Source: Bremerella alba
GTDB lineage: Bacteria; Planctomycetota; Planctomycetia; Pirellulales; Pirellulaceae
NCBI RefSeq assembly: GCF_013618625.1
Contig: NZ_JABRWO010000005.1
Coordinates: 1 to 64,000 of the forward strand
Direction of reading: 5' to 3'
Length of the DNA: 64,000 nucleotides
Shown: positions 36,311-45,329 of the stretch, piece by piece
Numbering within the stretch: the first letter of the stretch is position 1
Layout of the letters: each line of letters opens with the position of its first letter
The notes under the pieces: model-generated
Database searches by the model: none
What the model saw: only the letters and a program-made list of their open reading frames with translations
What the model was told of the DNA's origin: nothing
Position numbers and translations under genes: made by a program

Positions 36311-38092
36311 ATGCTTCGCACTGCTCAAATTGCCCCACTCGTTACAATTTCTCTCCTGTTTGCCTACCACGCAAATGCGGCGGAGACGGATCTGGTTCTC
36401 GATGCAGAACAAGCACGGATCGAAGCCGTCGCCAAGGCCTCGGCATCGACCATCTCGGTCTTCGCCGGAGCAGCCGGTGGTGGTAGCGGCGTGATTATCA
36501 GCGCCGATGGTTTTGCCGTCACCAACTTCCACGTGGCCGATCCCGCCGGCAACTTCATGAAGTGCAGCATCCCGGAAGACGGCGGCAAAGTCTACGATGC
36601 CGTCCTCGTAGGCGTCGATCCTGTTGGCGACGTGGCGGTTATCAAACTACTAGGACGCGACGATTTCCCAGCGGCCGAAATCATTGACAGCAACTTGGTT
36701 CAGGCAGGCGACTGGTGCTTTGCCGTCGGCAATCCGTTTCTCTTGGCAACCGACTTACAACCGACCGTTACCTGGGGCATCGTGTCTGGCGTTCACCGTT
36801 ATCAGTACCCAGCCGGCACTCTGCTGGAATACACCGATTGCCTGCAAACCAATGCGGCCATCAATCCCGGTAACTCAGGCGGCCCTTTGTTCAACGACCA
36901 GGGACAACTCATCGGCATCAATGGCCGCGGCTCGTTCGAGAAACGTGGCCGGGTGAACGTGGGGGTCGGCTACGCGATTTCAATCAACCAGGTGATGAAC
37001 TTCCTGGGCTATCTCAAGAGCGGTCGCATCATCGACCACGCCACCCTGGGTGCCACGGTAACCACCGACACGGAAGGCCGCGTCGTGGTGACCAACATTT
37101 TGAGTTCCTCTGACGCGTATCGACGTGGCCTGCGATATGGAGACGAGATCGTCAGCTTCGGCAATCGCGAGATCACCACCGTCAACGGTTTCAAGAACAT
37201 CCTCGGCATCTACCCGCGTGGTTGGAGTATCCCGCTTTCCTATCGCCGCGAAGGAAAGCGTTACGATACCGTCGTTCGCCTGGCCGGCGTCCATTCGCGG
37301 CGAGAACTACTTGAAAAGACGGGCAATGCCCCGATTCCTCCGAGCCCAGAAGAATCGCCTCAGCCTGAGGATGGCGATAAGGCCCCACACGAGGATCAAG
37401 AAAAACCGAAGATGCCCATTCCCGGTCATGGAAAGCAGGAAGAAGCCAAGCCGCCTGAAGAGTGGAAACATCTGTACCAGGAAAAGATAGGCTACGCTAA
37501 CTATCACTTCAACCAGCAGCATCAGGACCGACTCCGCAAGGCTCTCGACGCGATGGGCAACTGGTCGCAGACTTCCGACAACTGGGAATTAGAGTATTCG
37601 CTGGTCGACAACGATAACGGCGTGATTCACCTTGGTCCCATGACCGTCGAAGGTAAGCTTGCGGGCGTCAATCACAATATCGAAATCGCTGGCGACCTGA
37701 CCGAGAAACTCGAGCCATCTGGTAGCGGGGGCCTGTTCCTGGCCCTCTACACTTGGAAGCGTCTGCTTCGCGAGAAGTTCGACACCTTTGGCGAAGTCTA
37801 CTACCTCGGCACCGCACCGCGGCGTGATTTCGATGCACAGTACGACGTCCTGGTCGGTCTGTACGATGCCCTGGAAATCAGAGCCTATTTCGACCAAACA
37901 ACGGGGCAGTTGATGGTCCTCGAGATGTTCCCCGAATCGGATTCTGATCCGTGCGAGATTGAATTCAGCGAATACCGCGAGACCGACGGCTACACGCTAC
38001 CGCATCGCATGGTTGTTCGCTACGGCGACGATCCGTTCGATATCATCACGGTGAAAAAGTGGTCCCTGCAGCCTGCCGGCGAAGGAGTGTAA
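36311..38092 (+). CDS. HtrA/DegP-like serine protease with PDZ domain (intact triad)
   Basis: A 593-residue exported trypsin-like protease. The signal peptide ends near ANA-AE (22-24). The triad is intact: His74 in TNFHVAD, Asp107 in VGDVAVIKL and Ser179 in NPGNSGGPL. A PDZ domain (about 245-320, SDAYRRGLRYGDEIVSFGNREI) follows. A Pro/Glu/Lys-rich linker (about 335-385) leads to a C-terminal domain of about 200 residues that I do not recognise. HtrA proteins degrade or refold damaged envelope proteins. It is the first of three adjacent HtrA-like genes and the only one with all catalytic residues. The gap to the next gene is 1 base. Confidence 0.9.
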   Translation: MLRTAQIAPLVTISLLFAYHANAAETDLVLDAEQARIEAVAKASASTISVFAGAAGGGSGVIISADGFAVTNFHVADPAGNFMKCSIPEDGGKVYDAVLVGVDPVGDVAVIKLLGRDDFPAAEIIDSNLVQAGDWCFAVGNPFLLATDLQPTVTWGIVSGVHRYQYPAGTLLEYTDCLQTNAAINPGNSGGPLFNDQGQLIGINGRGSFEKRGRVNVGVGYAISINQVMNFLGYLKSGRIIDHATLGATVTTDTEGRVVVTNILSSSDAYRRGLRYGDEIVSFGNREITTVNGFKNILGIYPRGWSIPLSYRREGKRYDTVVRLAGVHSRRELLEKTGNAPIPPSPEESPQPEDGDKAPHEDQEKPKMPIPGHGKQEEAKPPEEWKHLYQEKIGYANYHFNQQHQDRLRKALDAMGNWSQTSDNWELEYSLVDNDNGVIHLGPMTVEGKLAGVNHNIEIAGDLTEKLEPSGSGGLFLALYTWKRLLREKFDTFGEVYYLGTAPRRDFDAQYDVLVGLYDALEIRAYFDQTTGQLMVLEMFPESDSDPCEIEFSEYRETDGYTLPHRMVVRYGDDPFDIITVKKWSLQPAGEGV

Positions 38093-38093
38093 C

Positions 38094-39119
38094 ATGAGCG
38101 TGAAGCACTTAACTCAGACGCTGCTGGCGAGTATCGTGGCCCTTTGCCTGCTACTTCCTAATCAAACGGCAAACGCCGAAGCCACCCTTCGCGAAGTAAC
38201 CCGCGACGTTCAACGAAAAGTCGTCAAGATCTACGGGGCAGGGGGGCTACGTGGTCTGGAATCGTACCAGTCCGGTAGCCTGATTTCCGACAAGGGACAC
38301 GTCCTGACGGCCTGGAGCTACGTGCTCGACTCGAGCGTGATCACTGTTGTGCTGGATGATGGTCGACACTTCGTGGCCGAACTGGCCGCAGCCGATCCAC
38401 GCTTCGGCATTGCCCTTTTAAAAATCGATGCCGAGAACCTGCCTCACTTCAGTCTCGACAAAGGTGTCTCGCCTAAGGTGGGGGATCGTATCTTGTCGTT
38501 CAGCAATCTGTTTGGCATCGCCGCCGGAGACGAGCCAGCAAGCGTGTTGAGTGGGTACGTTTCGGCCATCACTCCCTTGGAAGCACGCCGCAGTACGTTC
38601 CCCTCGGCGTACCAGGGGCCGGTCCTAATTGTTGACGCAATCGTCAACAATCCGGGTGCAGCCGGCGGGGTGCTGACCGATCAGGATGGCAATTTCGCTG
38701 GGCTACTAGGCAAAGAACTGCGTAGTTCGCGAAACGGTATCTGGCTGAACTACGCTATTCCAATCGCTCAACTACGAGAACCGATCGAAGACCTGCTTGC
38801 CGGGCGCTCGCGACCTGCGATTGATCCAGCCAAAGAGAAACCGCTGACACCAATCACACTGGGCCACTTGGGCTTGGTGCTGGTGCCCAACGTGCTGGAT
38901 AAAACGCCCCCTTACGTGGAACGCGTCGTGGGCGAATCCCTGGCCGCTGCCGCCAAACTGCAACCAGACGACTTGATACTATACGCGGACGGAACGCTGA
39001 TCTCCTCTCAGAAGGCGCTGATCGAAAAGTTTAGCTACATGGATCGGGACGACATCGTTTCGCTAACGGTGCTACGCGACGGACAACTGGTCGAACTCAC
39101 TTTGAACGAATTGCAATAA
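38094..39119 (+). CDS. HtrA-like protein with PDZ domain, catalytic triad lost (pseudoprotease)
   Basis: A 341-residue exported protein with signal peptide LLASIVALCLLLPNQTANA. The trypsin-like fold is recognisable (SGSLISDKGHVLTAWSYV, DPRFGIALLKI, NNPGAAGGVL), but each catalytic position is changed. The His region reads LTAWSYV with no His, Gly105 replaces Asp, and Ala180 replaces Ser in the NSGGP motif. A PDZ-like domain (about 262-341) ends the protein (AAAKLQPDDLILYADGTLI). It is therefore probably a binding or regulatory relative of the upstream protease. It is tightly packed between the active and the third HtrA-like genes. Confidence 0.85.
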   Translation: MSVKHLTQTLLASIVALCLLLPNQTANAEATLREVTRDVQRKVVKIYGAGGLRGLESYQSGSLISDKGHVLTAWSYVLDSSVITVVLDDGRHFVAELAAADPRFGIALLKIDAENLPHFSLDKGVSPKVGDRILSFSNLFGIAAGDEPASVLSGYVSAITPLEARRSTFPSAYQGPVLIVDAIVNNPGAAGGVLTDQDGNFAGLLGKELRSSRNGIWLNYAIPIAQLREPIEDLLAGRSRPAIDPAKEKPLTPITLGHLGLVLVPNVLDKTPPYVERVVGESLAAAAKLQPDDLILYADGTLISSQKALIEKFSYMDRDDIVSLTVLRDGQLVELTLNELQ

Positions 39120-41081
39120 ATGTTGAAGCCGTTTCCTATCCTGTCTTGCCTACTGGTTCTAGGTACTTTGCTCTCCGCTACGCATGGGCAAGGTCAAGAG
39201 TTGAACATCGCCGAACAACAAGCGATTCAATCCGCTGTGGATCGTGTGGCCGCCAGTGTTGTGCAAATTGAAACGGTTGGTGGATTGGTCGAAGGGGGCG
39301 GGCCCAGCGAGGGAGCCAGCCGCACGACCGGCACCATTGTTTCGCCAGATGGCTTCATCCTTTCCAGTCTATACGGCTTTATCCAAGAGCCCTCCGGGAT
39401 CCTCGTCAGCATGCCCAACGGCAAACGCGTCGTAGGCAAAATTATCGCGAAGGATACGCAGCGCAATCTCGTTTTGCTGAAAGTCGAAACCGACGCCGAA
39501 CTGGCCGTACCGGAAACCATTGCCCGCGAGCAGCTGCAGCCTGGTCAATGGGCGATCGCCCTGGGCAAGACGTTTGCCAAAGACGTACCGGCGGTATCTG
39601 TGGGGATCGTCAGCGCTACCCACCGCGTTTGGGGCAAAGCGGTACAAACCGATGCGAAGATCTCGCCCAACAACTACGGCGGCCCCCTGATCGACATTCA
39701 GGGACGCGTGATCGGTATCCTTACGCCGCTGTCCCCACAAGACCCCGGCGCGACCGGTGGCTTCGAGTGGTACGACTCTGGCATCGGGTTTGCCGCTCCT
39801 TTGACCGAGATCCAGCAGCGGCTCGATACGCTGAAAGCAGGCCAAGACCTCAAGCCTGGCCTTCTGGGGATCAACCTCAAAGGCAAGGACATCGTCGCTG
39901 ATCCAGCAGAAATCGCCGCCGTTCGCTACAACAGCCCGGCCCAAGTCGCCGGCATCCAAGAGAAGGACATCCTAATCGGGGCTAACCAACGTCCGATCGA
40001 ACGTCAGGCCCAACTCAAGCATATCCTGGGAGAGGCCTACGCCGGTGACAGACTTGAATTTAAGGTCAAGCGTGGAGAAGAAGAGCTGACCTTTAGTGTC
40101 ACCCTGGCGGACGAGCTTATTCCATATGAGCGTCCCTTCCTGGGGATTATCTTAGACCGAAACGTTCCTGACGCGGCCCTGGTCACTCAAGTGTTTGAAG
40201 AGACAGCTGCCAAAACTTCCGGCATTCAGGCAGGCGATAAGATCCTCCGATACGGCGACACCGATATCGACTCGCCGCAGACGCTGCGTGAAGCCGTCGC
40301 TACGGCCACGCCTGACACGGCTCATAAGTTGGTCGTCCTGCGTGACGAAGCCGAACAGACGTTGGAAGTCCTTCCTGAGGGCATGCCTTCGCAGTTTCTG
40401 GCCGACGCCGAGAAACCAACGGCCCCCGAAGGCACGGAAGCTCAGGAAGGCGTCCTCACTGGCGAAAGTGATTTTCAACTGGCCGAAGAACAAAACAGCG
40501 CTAAGTTGTTTGTCCCGGAAGCCGCGAAGAAACTTCCTTCGCTGGGGCTGGTCGTTCTACTGGGAGACGCCGAGTTCAAACTCGATCCGCAGTGGGAATC
40601 GTGGAAGAAGTACGCCGACGCGTTCGGCTACGCCGTCTTAGAGATCCAACCGGCCAGCGAGTCGCGTTGGACCCGTCCTGAAATCTCGGTCGTGCGTAAG
40701 ATGATCGATCGGGTTCGCGACAACTACAACATCGACGCCACGCGGACCGTTGCCGTTGGCGGCAAGTCCGGTGGGGCAATGGCCCTGCTGCATGGCTTTG
40801 AAAACCGCGACGTCCAGAACGGTGCCGTGACCATCGAATCGGGCATTCCTCGCGGGACGAACATTCCTGATAACGAGCCGCTCGAGCGGTTGGAAATCGT
40901 CTTCATGAATGCTAAAGACTCAGAAACGGCCCTCGCGGTTGCCCCGCAGATCGAGGCACTTAAGAAAGTGAAGTTCAGCGTCATTGCGACCGAAACGACG
41001 GGAAATGGCGGGGAAAGCCAACTGTCGGAGACCGACATCGAAACGCTTTCCAACTGGCTCAATACGCTCGATCGCATTTGA
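39120..41081 (+). CDS. HtrA-like pseudoprotease with two PDZ domains and C-terminal alpha/beta-hydrolase-like domain
   Basis: A 653-residue exported protein starting directly after the previous stop. The trypsin-like domain keeps its shape, but the His position is Tyr85 (LSSLYGF), the Asp position is Asn116 (TQRNLVLLKV) and the Ser position is Tyr176 (SPNNYGGPL). Two PDZ domains follow (about 245-325, SPAQVAGIQEKDILIGANQRPI; and 338-415, TAAKTSGIQAGDKILRYGDTDI). The C-terminal 190 residues resemble an alpha/beta-hydrolase with nucleophile elbow GGKSGGAM (Ser550). No His occurs after that elbow apart from the LLHGF immediately next to it, so the catalytic His appears to be missing. Confidence 0.83.
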   Translation: MLKPFPILSCLLVLGTLLSATHGQGQELNIAEQQAIQSAVDRVAASVVQIETVGGLVEGGGPSEGASRTTGTIVSPDGFILSSLYGFIQEPSGILVSMPNGKRVVGKIIAKDTQRNLVLLKVETDAELAVPETIAREQLQPGQWAIALGKTFAKDVPAVSVGIVSATHRVWGKAVQTDAKISPNNYGGPLIDIQGRVIGILTPLSPQDPGATGGFEWYDSGIGFAAPLTEIQQRLDTLKAGQDLKPGLLGINLKGKDIVADPAEIAAVRYNSPAQVAGIQEKDILIGANQRPIERQAQLKHILGEAYAGDRLEFKVKRGEEELTFSVTLADELIPYERPFLGIILDRNVPDAALVTQVFEETAAKTSGIQAGDKILRYGDTDIDSPQTLREAVATATPDTAHKLVVLRDEAEQTLEVLPEGMPSQFLADAEKPTAPEGTEAQEGVLTGESDFQLAEEQNSAKLFVPEAAKKLPSLGLVVLLGDAEFKLDPQWESWKKYADAFGYAVLEIQPASESRWTRPEISVVRKMIDRVRDNYNIDATRTVAVGGKSGGAMALLHGFENRDVQNGAVTIESGIPRGTNIPDNEPLERLEIVFMNAKDSETALAVAPQIEALKKVKFSVIATETTGNGGESQLSETDIETLSNWLNTLDRI

Positions 41082-41141
41082 TCGCCTCGCCTCGGACGCC
41101 ACCTTCCTTTGCTTCCTGCCCCGTTTACCAATGCGAGGACG

Positions 41142-41486
41142 ATGCTCTCGAAACGCTCGCAAATCGGATTGATCTCTCTGACCACGTTAGCGGCCACAGC
41201 AGCGATCTGGCTTTTCGCCGACGACCAGTCTTACTACGGCCCCGCTCAGGCAGCGCTGCTGCGAATTGGGTTGGTGATGGGAGCCGTATGGATCGGGTTT
41301 CCCCAAATATCGAAGCTGCCGGTTTGGTTGGCCACCATTGGCATCGTTTCTGTACTGGCCATTCTGCTATTTAAAAAAGCGGCGATCGTGCTGATCCCGC
41401 TTTTGATTTTGATCTGGTTGTTGCGGCCGAGGCCGTCGAAGAAGCGAACCTCGACTAGCCGAGAATCTTCGTCTTCAAACCGTTAA
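41142..41486 (+). CDS. Small multi-pass membrane protein of unknown function
   Basis: A 114-residue protein with three or four hydrophobic helices (IGLISLTTLAATAAIWLFA, LRIGLVMGAVWIGF, LPVWLATIGIVSVLAILLF, AIVLIPLLILIWLL) and a basic, Ser-rich tail. ATG 41142 with an upstream GAGGA is preferred to TTG 41109. It lies 60 bases after the HtrA cluster and may be the last gene of that transcript. Its 3' end overlaps the convergent TIM-barrel gene by 32 bases. Confidence 0.6.
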   Translation: MLSKRSQIGLISLTTLAATAAIWLFADDQSYYGPAQAALLRIGLVMGAVWIGFPQISKLPVWLATIGIVSVLAILLFKKAAIVLIPLLILIWLLRPRPSKKRTSTSRESSSSNR

Positions 41487-42306
41487 GCAGCGTGACGGCG
41501 TGCCCGACTTCGGTCTTCTGGCGATCTGGTTCCTGCGGGATTTCACGTTCGATGGTCAGTGGTCCTTCGTAACCAACGAGTTTCAACGTACGCAGGTAGG
41601 CTTCGATATCGACATCCCCTTCGCCTAGCGGCACTTCCTGTCCCCATTCCTGGCCAGGGTTGGCAGCCCACTTGGCATCTTTGCAGTGGACGCTTCCCAG
41701 GTGGTGGCCCACTTTCTTCACGGCCTCAATTGGCTCGCCGGTTCCATAAAGGATCATATTGGCCGGATCGAAGTTAACCTTCAAGTTCTCGCGAGCCACG
41801 TCCCCGATGAACTGCAGCAGACCATCGGCCGATTCTTGCCCCGTTTCCAGGTTCACGGTTTGGCCCATCGCCCCACAGTGATCGCATAACTCTTGAGCGA
41901 CGGCGACTACCTGCGAATACTGCGGATCGTTCGTATCGTGAGGAATGAAGCCAATGTGTAGGCCGATGCATTTGCAGCCGAGCATGTTGGCGAAGTCGGC
42001 GATATCTTTCATCTCGGCCGTTCGTGCGGCACGCGTTTCCGGCGGCACAAGACCAACCGTCTTTTGCGTGGTCGGGATATCGGCATAGCTTTCGCCTTCA
42101 AATCCGCCGAAGACACAAGTCACTTCAATGCCGTAGTCTTTTAGCTTCGCCAAAATCTTGTCGGCACTCTCTTGGTTGCGAGAAGACTTCTGGGGAGCGT
42201 GGATTTGAATTGTCTTAATACCCAACTCTTGGGCCACGTCTAAGTCCACGCCGAGCCCGGCATCAATGCTGGTGAAGACACCAATCGCCCACTTTTCCAT
42301 AGTCAT
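41455..42306 (-). CDS. Sugar phosphate isomerase/epimerase family TIM-barrel protein
   Basis: A 283-residue xylose-isomerase-like TIM barrel (AP endonuclease 2 superfamily). Candidate metal ligands are visible: Glu in VNLETGQES, Asp in KVNFDPANMI, His in GSVHCKDAK and Glu in LTIEREIP. Such enzymes interconvert ketoses/aldoses or process inositol-type sugars; the exact substrate cannot be read. A strong AAGGAG site 6 bases before the ATG fixes the start. In planctomycetes these genes often accompany Gfo/Idh/MocA oxidoreductases, as with the next gene upstream. Confidence 0.85.
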   Translation of the reverse strand: MTMEKWAIGVFTSIDAGLGVDLDVAQELGIKTIQIHAPQKSSRNQESADKILAKLKDYGIEVTCVFGGFEGESYADIPTTQKTVGLVPPETRAARTAEMKDIADFANMLGCKCIGLHIGFIPHDTNDPQYSQVVAVAQELCDHCGAMGQTVNLETGQESADGLLQFIGDVARENLKVNFDPANMILYGTGEPIEAVKKVGHHLGSVHCKDAKWAANPGQEWGQEVPLGEGDVDIEAYLRTLKLVGYEGPLTIEREIPQEPDRQKTEVGHAVTLLNGLKTKILG

Positions 42307-42408
42307 CTCCTTCTTAGGCAGGTTTCAATCGGAAGCGTTTCGGGGATATCTCAGCGGAATGTAAAGGACCCACCCAGAGATCGCAACCATGCGCTTTGGT
42401 AACGGTAC

Positions 42409-42443
42409 AAAAAAAGCCCAGTAAATAAATCACTGGGCCTTTT
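42409..42443 (-). terminator. Intrinsic terminator of the Gfo/Idh/MocA gene
   Basis: On the minus strand AAGGCCCAGTG pairs with the TTACTGGGCTTTTTTT side around an ATTTAT loop, followed by a T-run. It lies about 35 bases after the stop at 42477. Confidence 0.85.
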
Positions 42444-42476
42444 CTTAGTTTTTACGCTTGAGCGTGGATACGACAC

Positions 42477-44249
42477 TTACGCCAGATCGTTTTCTGGAGT
42501 CGAGTCGCTGTGGATGTCAAACCATTCTTCTTTGAATGGAATGTAGCCACCCTTGCCCTGGTTAGAGCGTTGGATCGCCAAGCGAGCCGTCAGTGCGATC
42601 ACAGCGTCGCCCATGGCCACTTCGGGGTGACACTTCGGCTTGTTCTCAGGAGCCGGGTTGCGGATGCAGTAGGCCCAGTGTTCGATCTCTTCCGTGTAAC
42701 CACGGCTGACCGGGCCTTGGCTGGCCGCATTGGCCAACGAGGCAGCTTTCGTCTGGCCGCCACTGGCCTGCGTATCCATCGTCGGGCCGTCGGCGTCCTT
42801 CTTGACGTTCAGCTTGGTATCTGCCGAGACGCCGTTCTTATACAGGGCGACGTCTTTTTCGTTATGCAGAACCAGGGAGCCCTTGGTTCCCATCACGACT
42901 TCGCCATATCCGCCAAAACCGTTGCCGTTAATAGACGAATAGGTCACCACGACCTTCTTGTGCGGGTCTTCCTCGTAGTTAGGAACACCCTTCTTCGCAG
43001 GCGGCCAATTGGTGACATCGTCGTAATACCCGACGTCGAACGATGGATCGTAACCGCTGCCTGGGAACTCGAACATGCAGTAAACGTGATCGTCTGCGTC
43101 GCGGTCGTAACCGAACAGGTGACGGCCACCGGTGGCATGCACGGCCAATGGATGAGCCTTCTTGCCATCCTTTCGCAACGCACTGATAAAGATCGATGCC
43201 GCGTCCAACTGATGGCTACCCAGTTCGGCCATCAAACCGCCACCAGTGCGGTCCCAAAGACGCCAACGGCACAGTTCTTCCAAAGCGGAAATTTGACGTT
43301 CGCCACCCTGACGATTGCGGATATTGAAGTCGTTGTAGCCGTACTTCGAAGCGTCGATATTTCGGTCTTCGTTCCAGGCCGCGTACTGAGCGTACATGGC
43401 TTTGTACTGTGCCCGACGCACCGGATCGCTTTCGCTGTCGGCGCGTTTCTTGAACGCGTTCATGCGATCCTTGATTTCGTCCTGAATCTCGCCGTCGGCC
43501 AGCTTCTCGCCACCGGGGATCGGCTGTTGCCAGCTGTCGCCACCTGGCAAGTTACCGCGGTGCCACTGAGCGCGGATGTGGTGAAGCTCGCCTAGCACGC
43601 CCCATTGAATCAGGTTCACGGCGTTGTCATACAGCACGCTATAGTGCCGTTGGTGACCGGTGGCGAGGTACAAATCTTGTTCCTCGGCCATACGGCCCAT
43701 TTCCTTACACTGCATGACGGTGTGAGCCATCAGCTTTTCGGTCAGCACGTGTTTGCCGGCCGCCATCGCGTCCATGGCAACTTGTTTGTGAATAAACAGC
43801 GGCAAAGCACAAATAACGGCTTCGACATTTGGGTCGGCCAGCAGTTCTTTGTAATCGGTGTAAACCTTGACGTGCTTTTTCGCTTCGTCTTCGGTCTTCC
43901 AGTCGTAGACCGACATCAGCCCCTGACGGGCGTCCAAGGCTGCAGGGCTGGCATGGTCGCCGTGGAAGGCGCGATGCACGTTGTATGGGCGAATGTCCGA
44001 GATGGCGACCACGTCGACGTATTCCGGATTCAACGCGCCAATGAGCACGCTTCCTTCGTCACCGGTACCGATGACACCCACGCGAACGGGATCTTTCACC
44101 TTCGAGTAGCCAAAGTACATGGCCCCCAGACCGGCGCCGGAAACGGCACCAGCGGCAACAACACCCTTCAGAAAGTCACGACGATTGACACCAAGTGCAT
44201 CGTGGTAGTTTTCCTTGCCGACGGCGAGCTCTTCTGGTTTCAAATTCAT
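42477..44249 (-). CDS. Gfo/Idh/MocA-family oxidoreductase with Tat signal
   Basis: A 590-residue NAD(P)-dependent dehydrogenase-like protein. The N-terminus carries a twin-arginine motif NRRDFLKG (Arg23-Arg24) followed by a hydrophobic AAGAVSGAGLGAM stretch, so export folded with cofactor is likely. The Rossmann motif is VGVIGTGDEGS (57-67). GKHVLTEKLMAHT matches the conserved EKP region, with Leu for Pro. The C-terminal region includes GGGLMAELGSHQLDAASIFI. Members oxidise or isomerise sugars and cyclitols. The stop is followed by a terminator. Only 3 bases separate it from the DoxX-like gene upstream, so the two are co-transcribed. Confidence 0.88.
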   Translation of the reverse strand: MNLKPEELAVGKENYHDALGVNRRDFLKGVVAAGAVSGAGLGAMYFGYSKVKDPVRVGVIGTGDEGSVLIGALNPEYVDVVAISDIRPYNVHRAFHGDHASPAALDARQGLMSVYDWKTEDEAKKHVKVYTDYKELLADPNVEAVICALPLFIHKQVAMDAMAAGKHVLTEKLMAHTVMQCKEMGRMAEEQDLYLATGHQRHYSVLYDNAVNLIQWGVLGELHHIRAQWHRGNLPGGDSWQQPIPGGEKLADGEIQDEIKDRMNAFKKRADSESDPVRRAQYKAMYAQYAAWNEDRNIDASKYGYNDFNIRNRQGGERQISALEELCRWRLWDRTGGGLMAELGSHQLDAASIFISALRKDGKKAHPLAVHATGGRHLFGYDRDADDHVYCMFEFPGSGYDPSFDVGYYDDVTNWPPAKKGVPNYEEDPHKKVVVTYSSINGNGFGGYGEVVMGTKGSLVLHNEKDVALYKNGVSADTKLNVKKDADGPTMDTQASGGQTKAASLANAASQGPVSRGYTEEIEHWAYCIRNPAPENKPKCHPEVAMGDAVIALTARLAIQRSNQGKGGYIPFKEEWFDIHSDSTPENDLA

Positions 44250-44252
44250 GTT

Positions 44253-45110
44253 TTACTCCCCTTTATTGGATGCACCGCGGCTGCAGCACTTGCTAAATGA
44301 GTTCCAAAGAATGTAATCCAGCCCGGCAAATCTGCCTGCGCCGATCGCGGCGATCAACAACAGCGCGACAATCTCAACCGACTGATAGTAGACAAAAGTA
44401 AGGTCCGCTCCATGGGCAAACGGCCACTGAGCAAGCATCACCTGAATCAAAAATCCGGCCACGCCCAAAGCAGCTAACCGGGTAAATAAACCCAAGATCA
44501 ACAAAATACCACAAACGAACAAAACCCAGGTCACAATCAAATCGACAGGTCCCTGATTGGGATTCACCTGATTGACGCGATCATTGGTCTGCGTAACGGA
44601 CTGCCCAATTGTATTGAGGTCGTCAATATAGTCGGCCTCAAATTTGGCGATGTCATTGGTCCATTTGCTGAGGTTTTTGAAAAGCTCTTGGTCTTTCTCC
44701 ACCAAGCGGTCCTCGTAGTGGGCCAGGCCACGATAGCGCTGATCTTGGCGTCTTTCTTCGTAGAGTTGAAGCTCGTTGAAGTACTTCTCGATGTCTTCGG
44801 CGTTCTCGTCGAAGTAATAGTCGATACGGTTGTTGTAGCGACTCAGTGCTTTTCCAAATTGGTTGGCAGGTTCTTCGCCGAACTGACCAATCGCCCATCC
44901 GCGATAGCCATCGGCACGGCTTTTAATCGCGTCCTTATTCAGTCGATGCGTTCCGTAGATGTCAAAAGCCATGCCACGGAAGTTTTCGGCCAAGGGTCCT
45001 TTGGCGTTGCGCAAGAAGCCGGCCGACGAGAAATCGCCAGACTGAACCTTCTTGGAACCTTCCATAAAGAAATGCCAACCGGTGACGCACCGGAGGACAA
45101 CTAAAATCAC
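44253..45110 (-). CDS. DoxX-like membrane protein
   Basis: At least 285 residues. The N-terminal segment LVVLRCVTGWHFFMEGSKK and the C-terminal block of hydrophobic helices (LIVTWVLFVCGILLILGLF, LAALGVAGFLIQVMLAQWPF, YYQSVEIVALLLIAAIGAGR) match DoxX-type proteins. A long charged extracytoplasmic insertion (about 45-195, FDIYGTHRLNKDAIK to QTNDRVNQVN) separates them. GTG 45110 is the first canonical start in the frame but cuts the first helix in half. In-frame sequence continues upstream to 45161, where CTG 45149 with GAGGAG eight bases before it would give a complete helix. It is coupled to the Gfo/Idh gene 3 bases downstream. Confidence 0.78.
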   Translation of the reverse strand: MILVVLRCVTGWHFFMEGSKKVQSGDFSSAGFLRNAKGPLAENFRGMAFDIYGTHRLNKDAIKSRADGYRGWAIGQFGEEPANQFGKALSRYNNRIDYYFDENAEDIEKYFNELQLYEERRQDQRYRGLAHYEDRLVEKDQELFKNLSKWTNDIAKFEADYIDDLNTIGQSVTQTNDRVNQVNPNQGPVDLIVTWVLFVCGILLILGLFTRLAALGVAGFLIQVMLAQWPFAHGADLTFVYYQSVEIVALLLIAAIGAGRFAGLDYILWNSFSKCCSRGASNKGE

Positions 45111-45329
45111 AATGGCAATCCAGCCAAGTTGGTATTTCGAGGTAGACAGGGAACTAGCTCCTCAAAAGTTCTAATTCGGGGTGGCGGTTGAAGGAGGGAC
45201 GGCACTTTGTAGTAACTATGTGCCGGAGGTGGTTGGATAGACATCCATAGTTAATTATTGCCAGAAAAGGGCCGTTCGCCAAGAAGCGTGGGGCGGTAAT
45301 TCCCCGAAAGTGCACCCCAATACGCCATT

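Noticed and set aside
45200-45224. CGGCAC/GTGCCG inverted repeat upstream of the DoxX-like gene
   Set aside because: Six pairs with a long loop; could be an operator, but it may also occur by chance.
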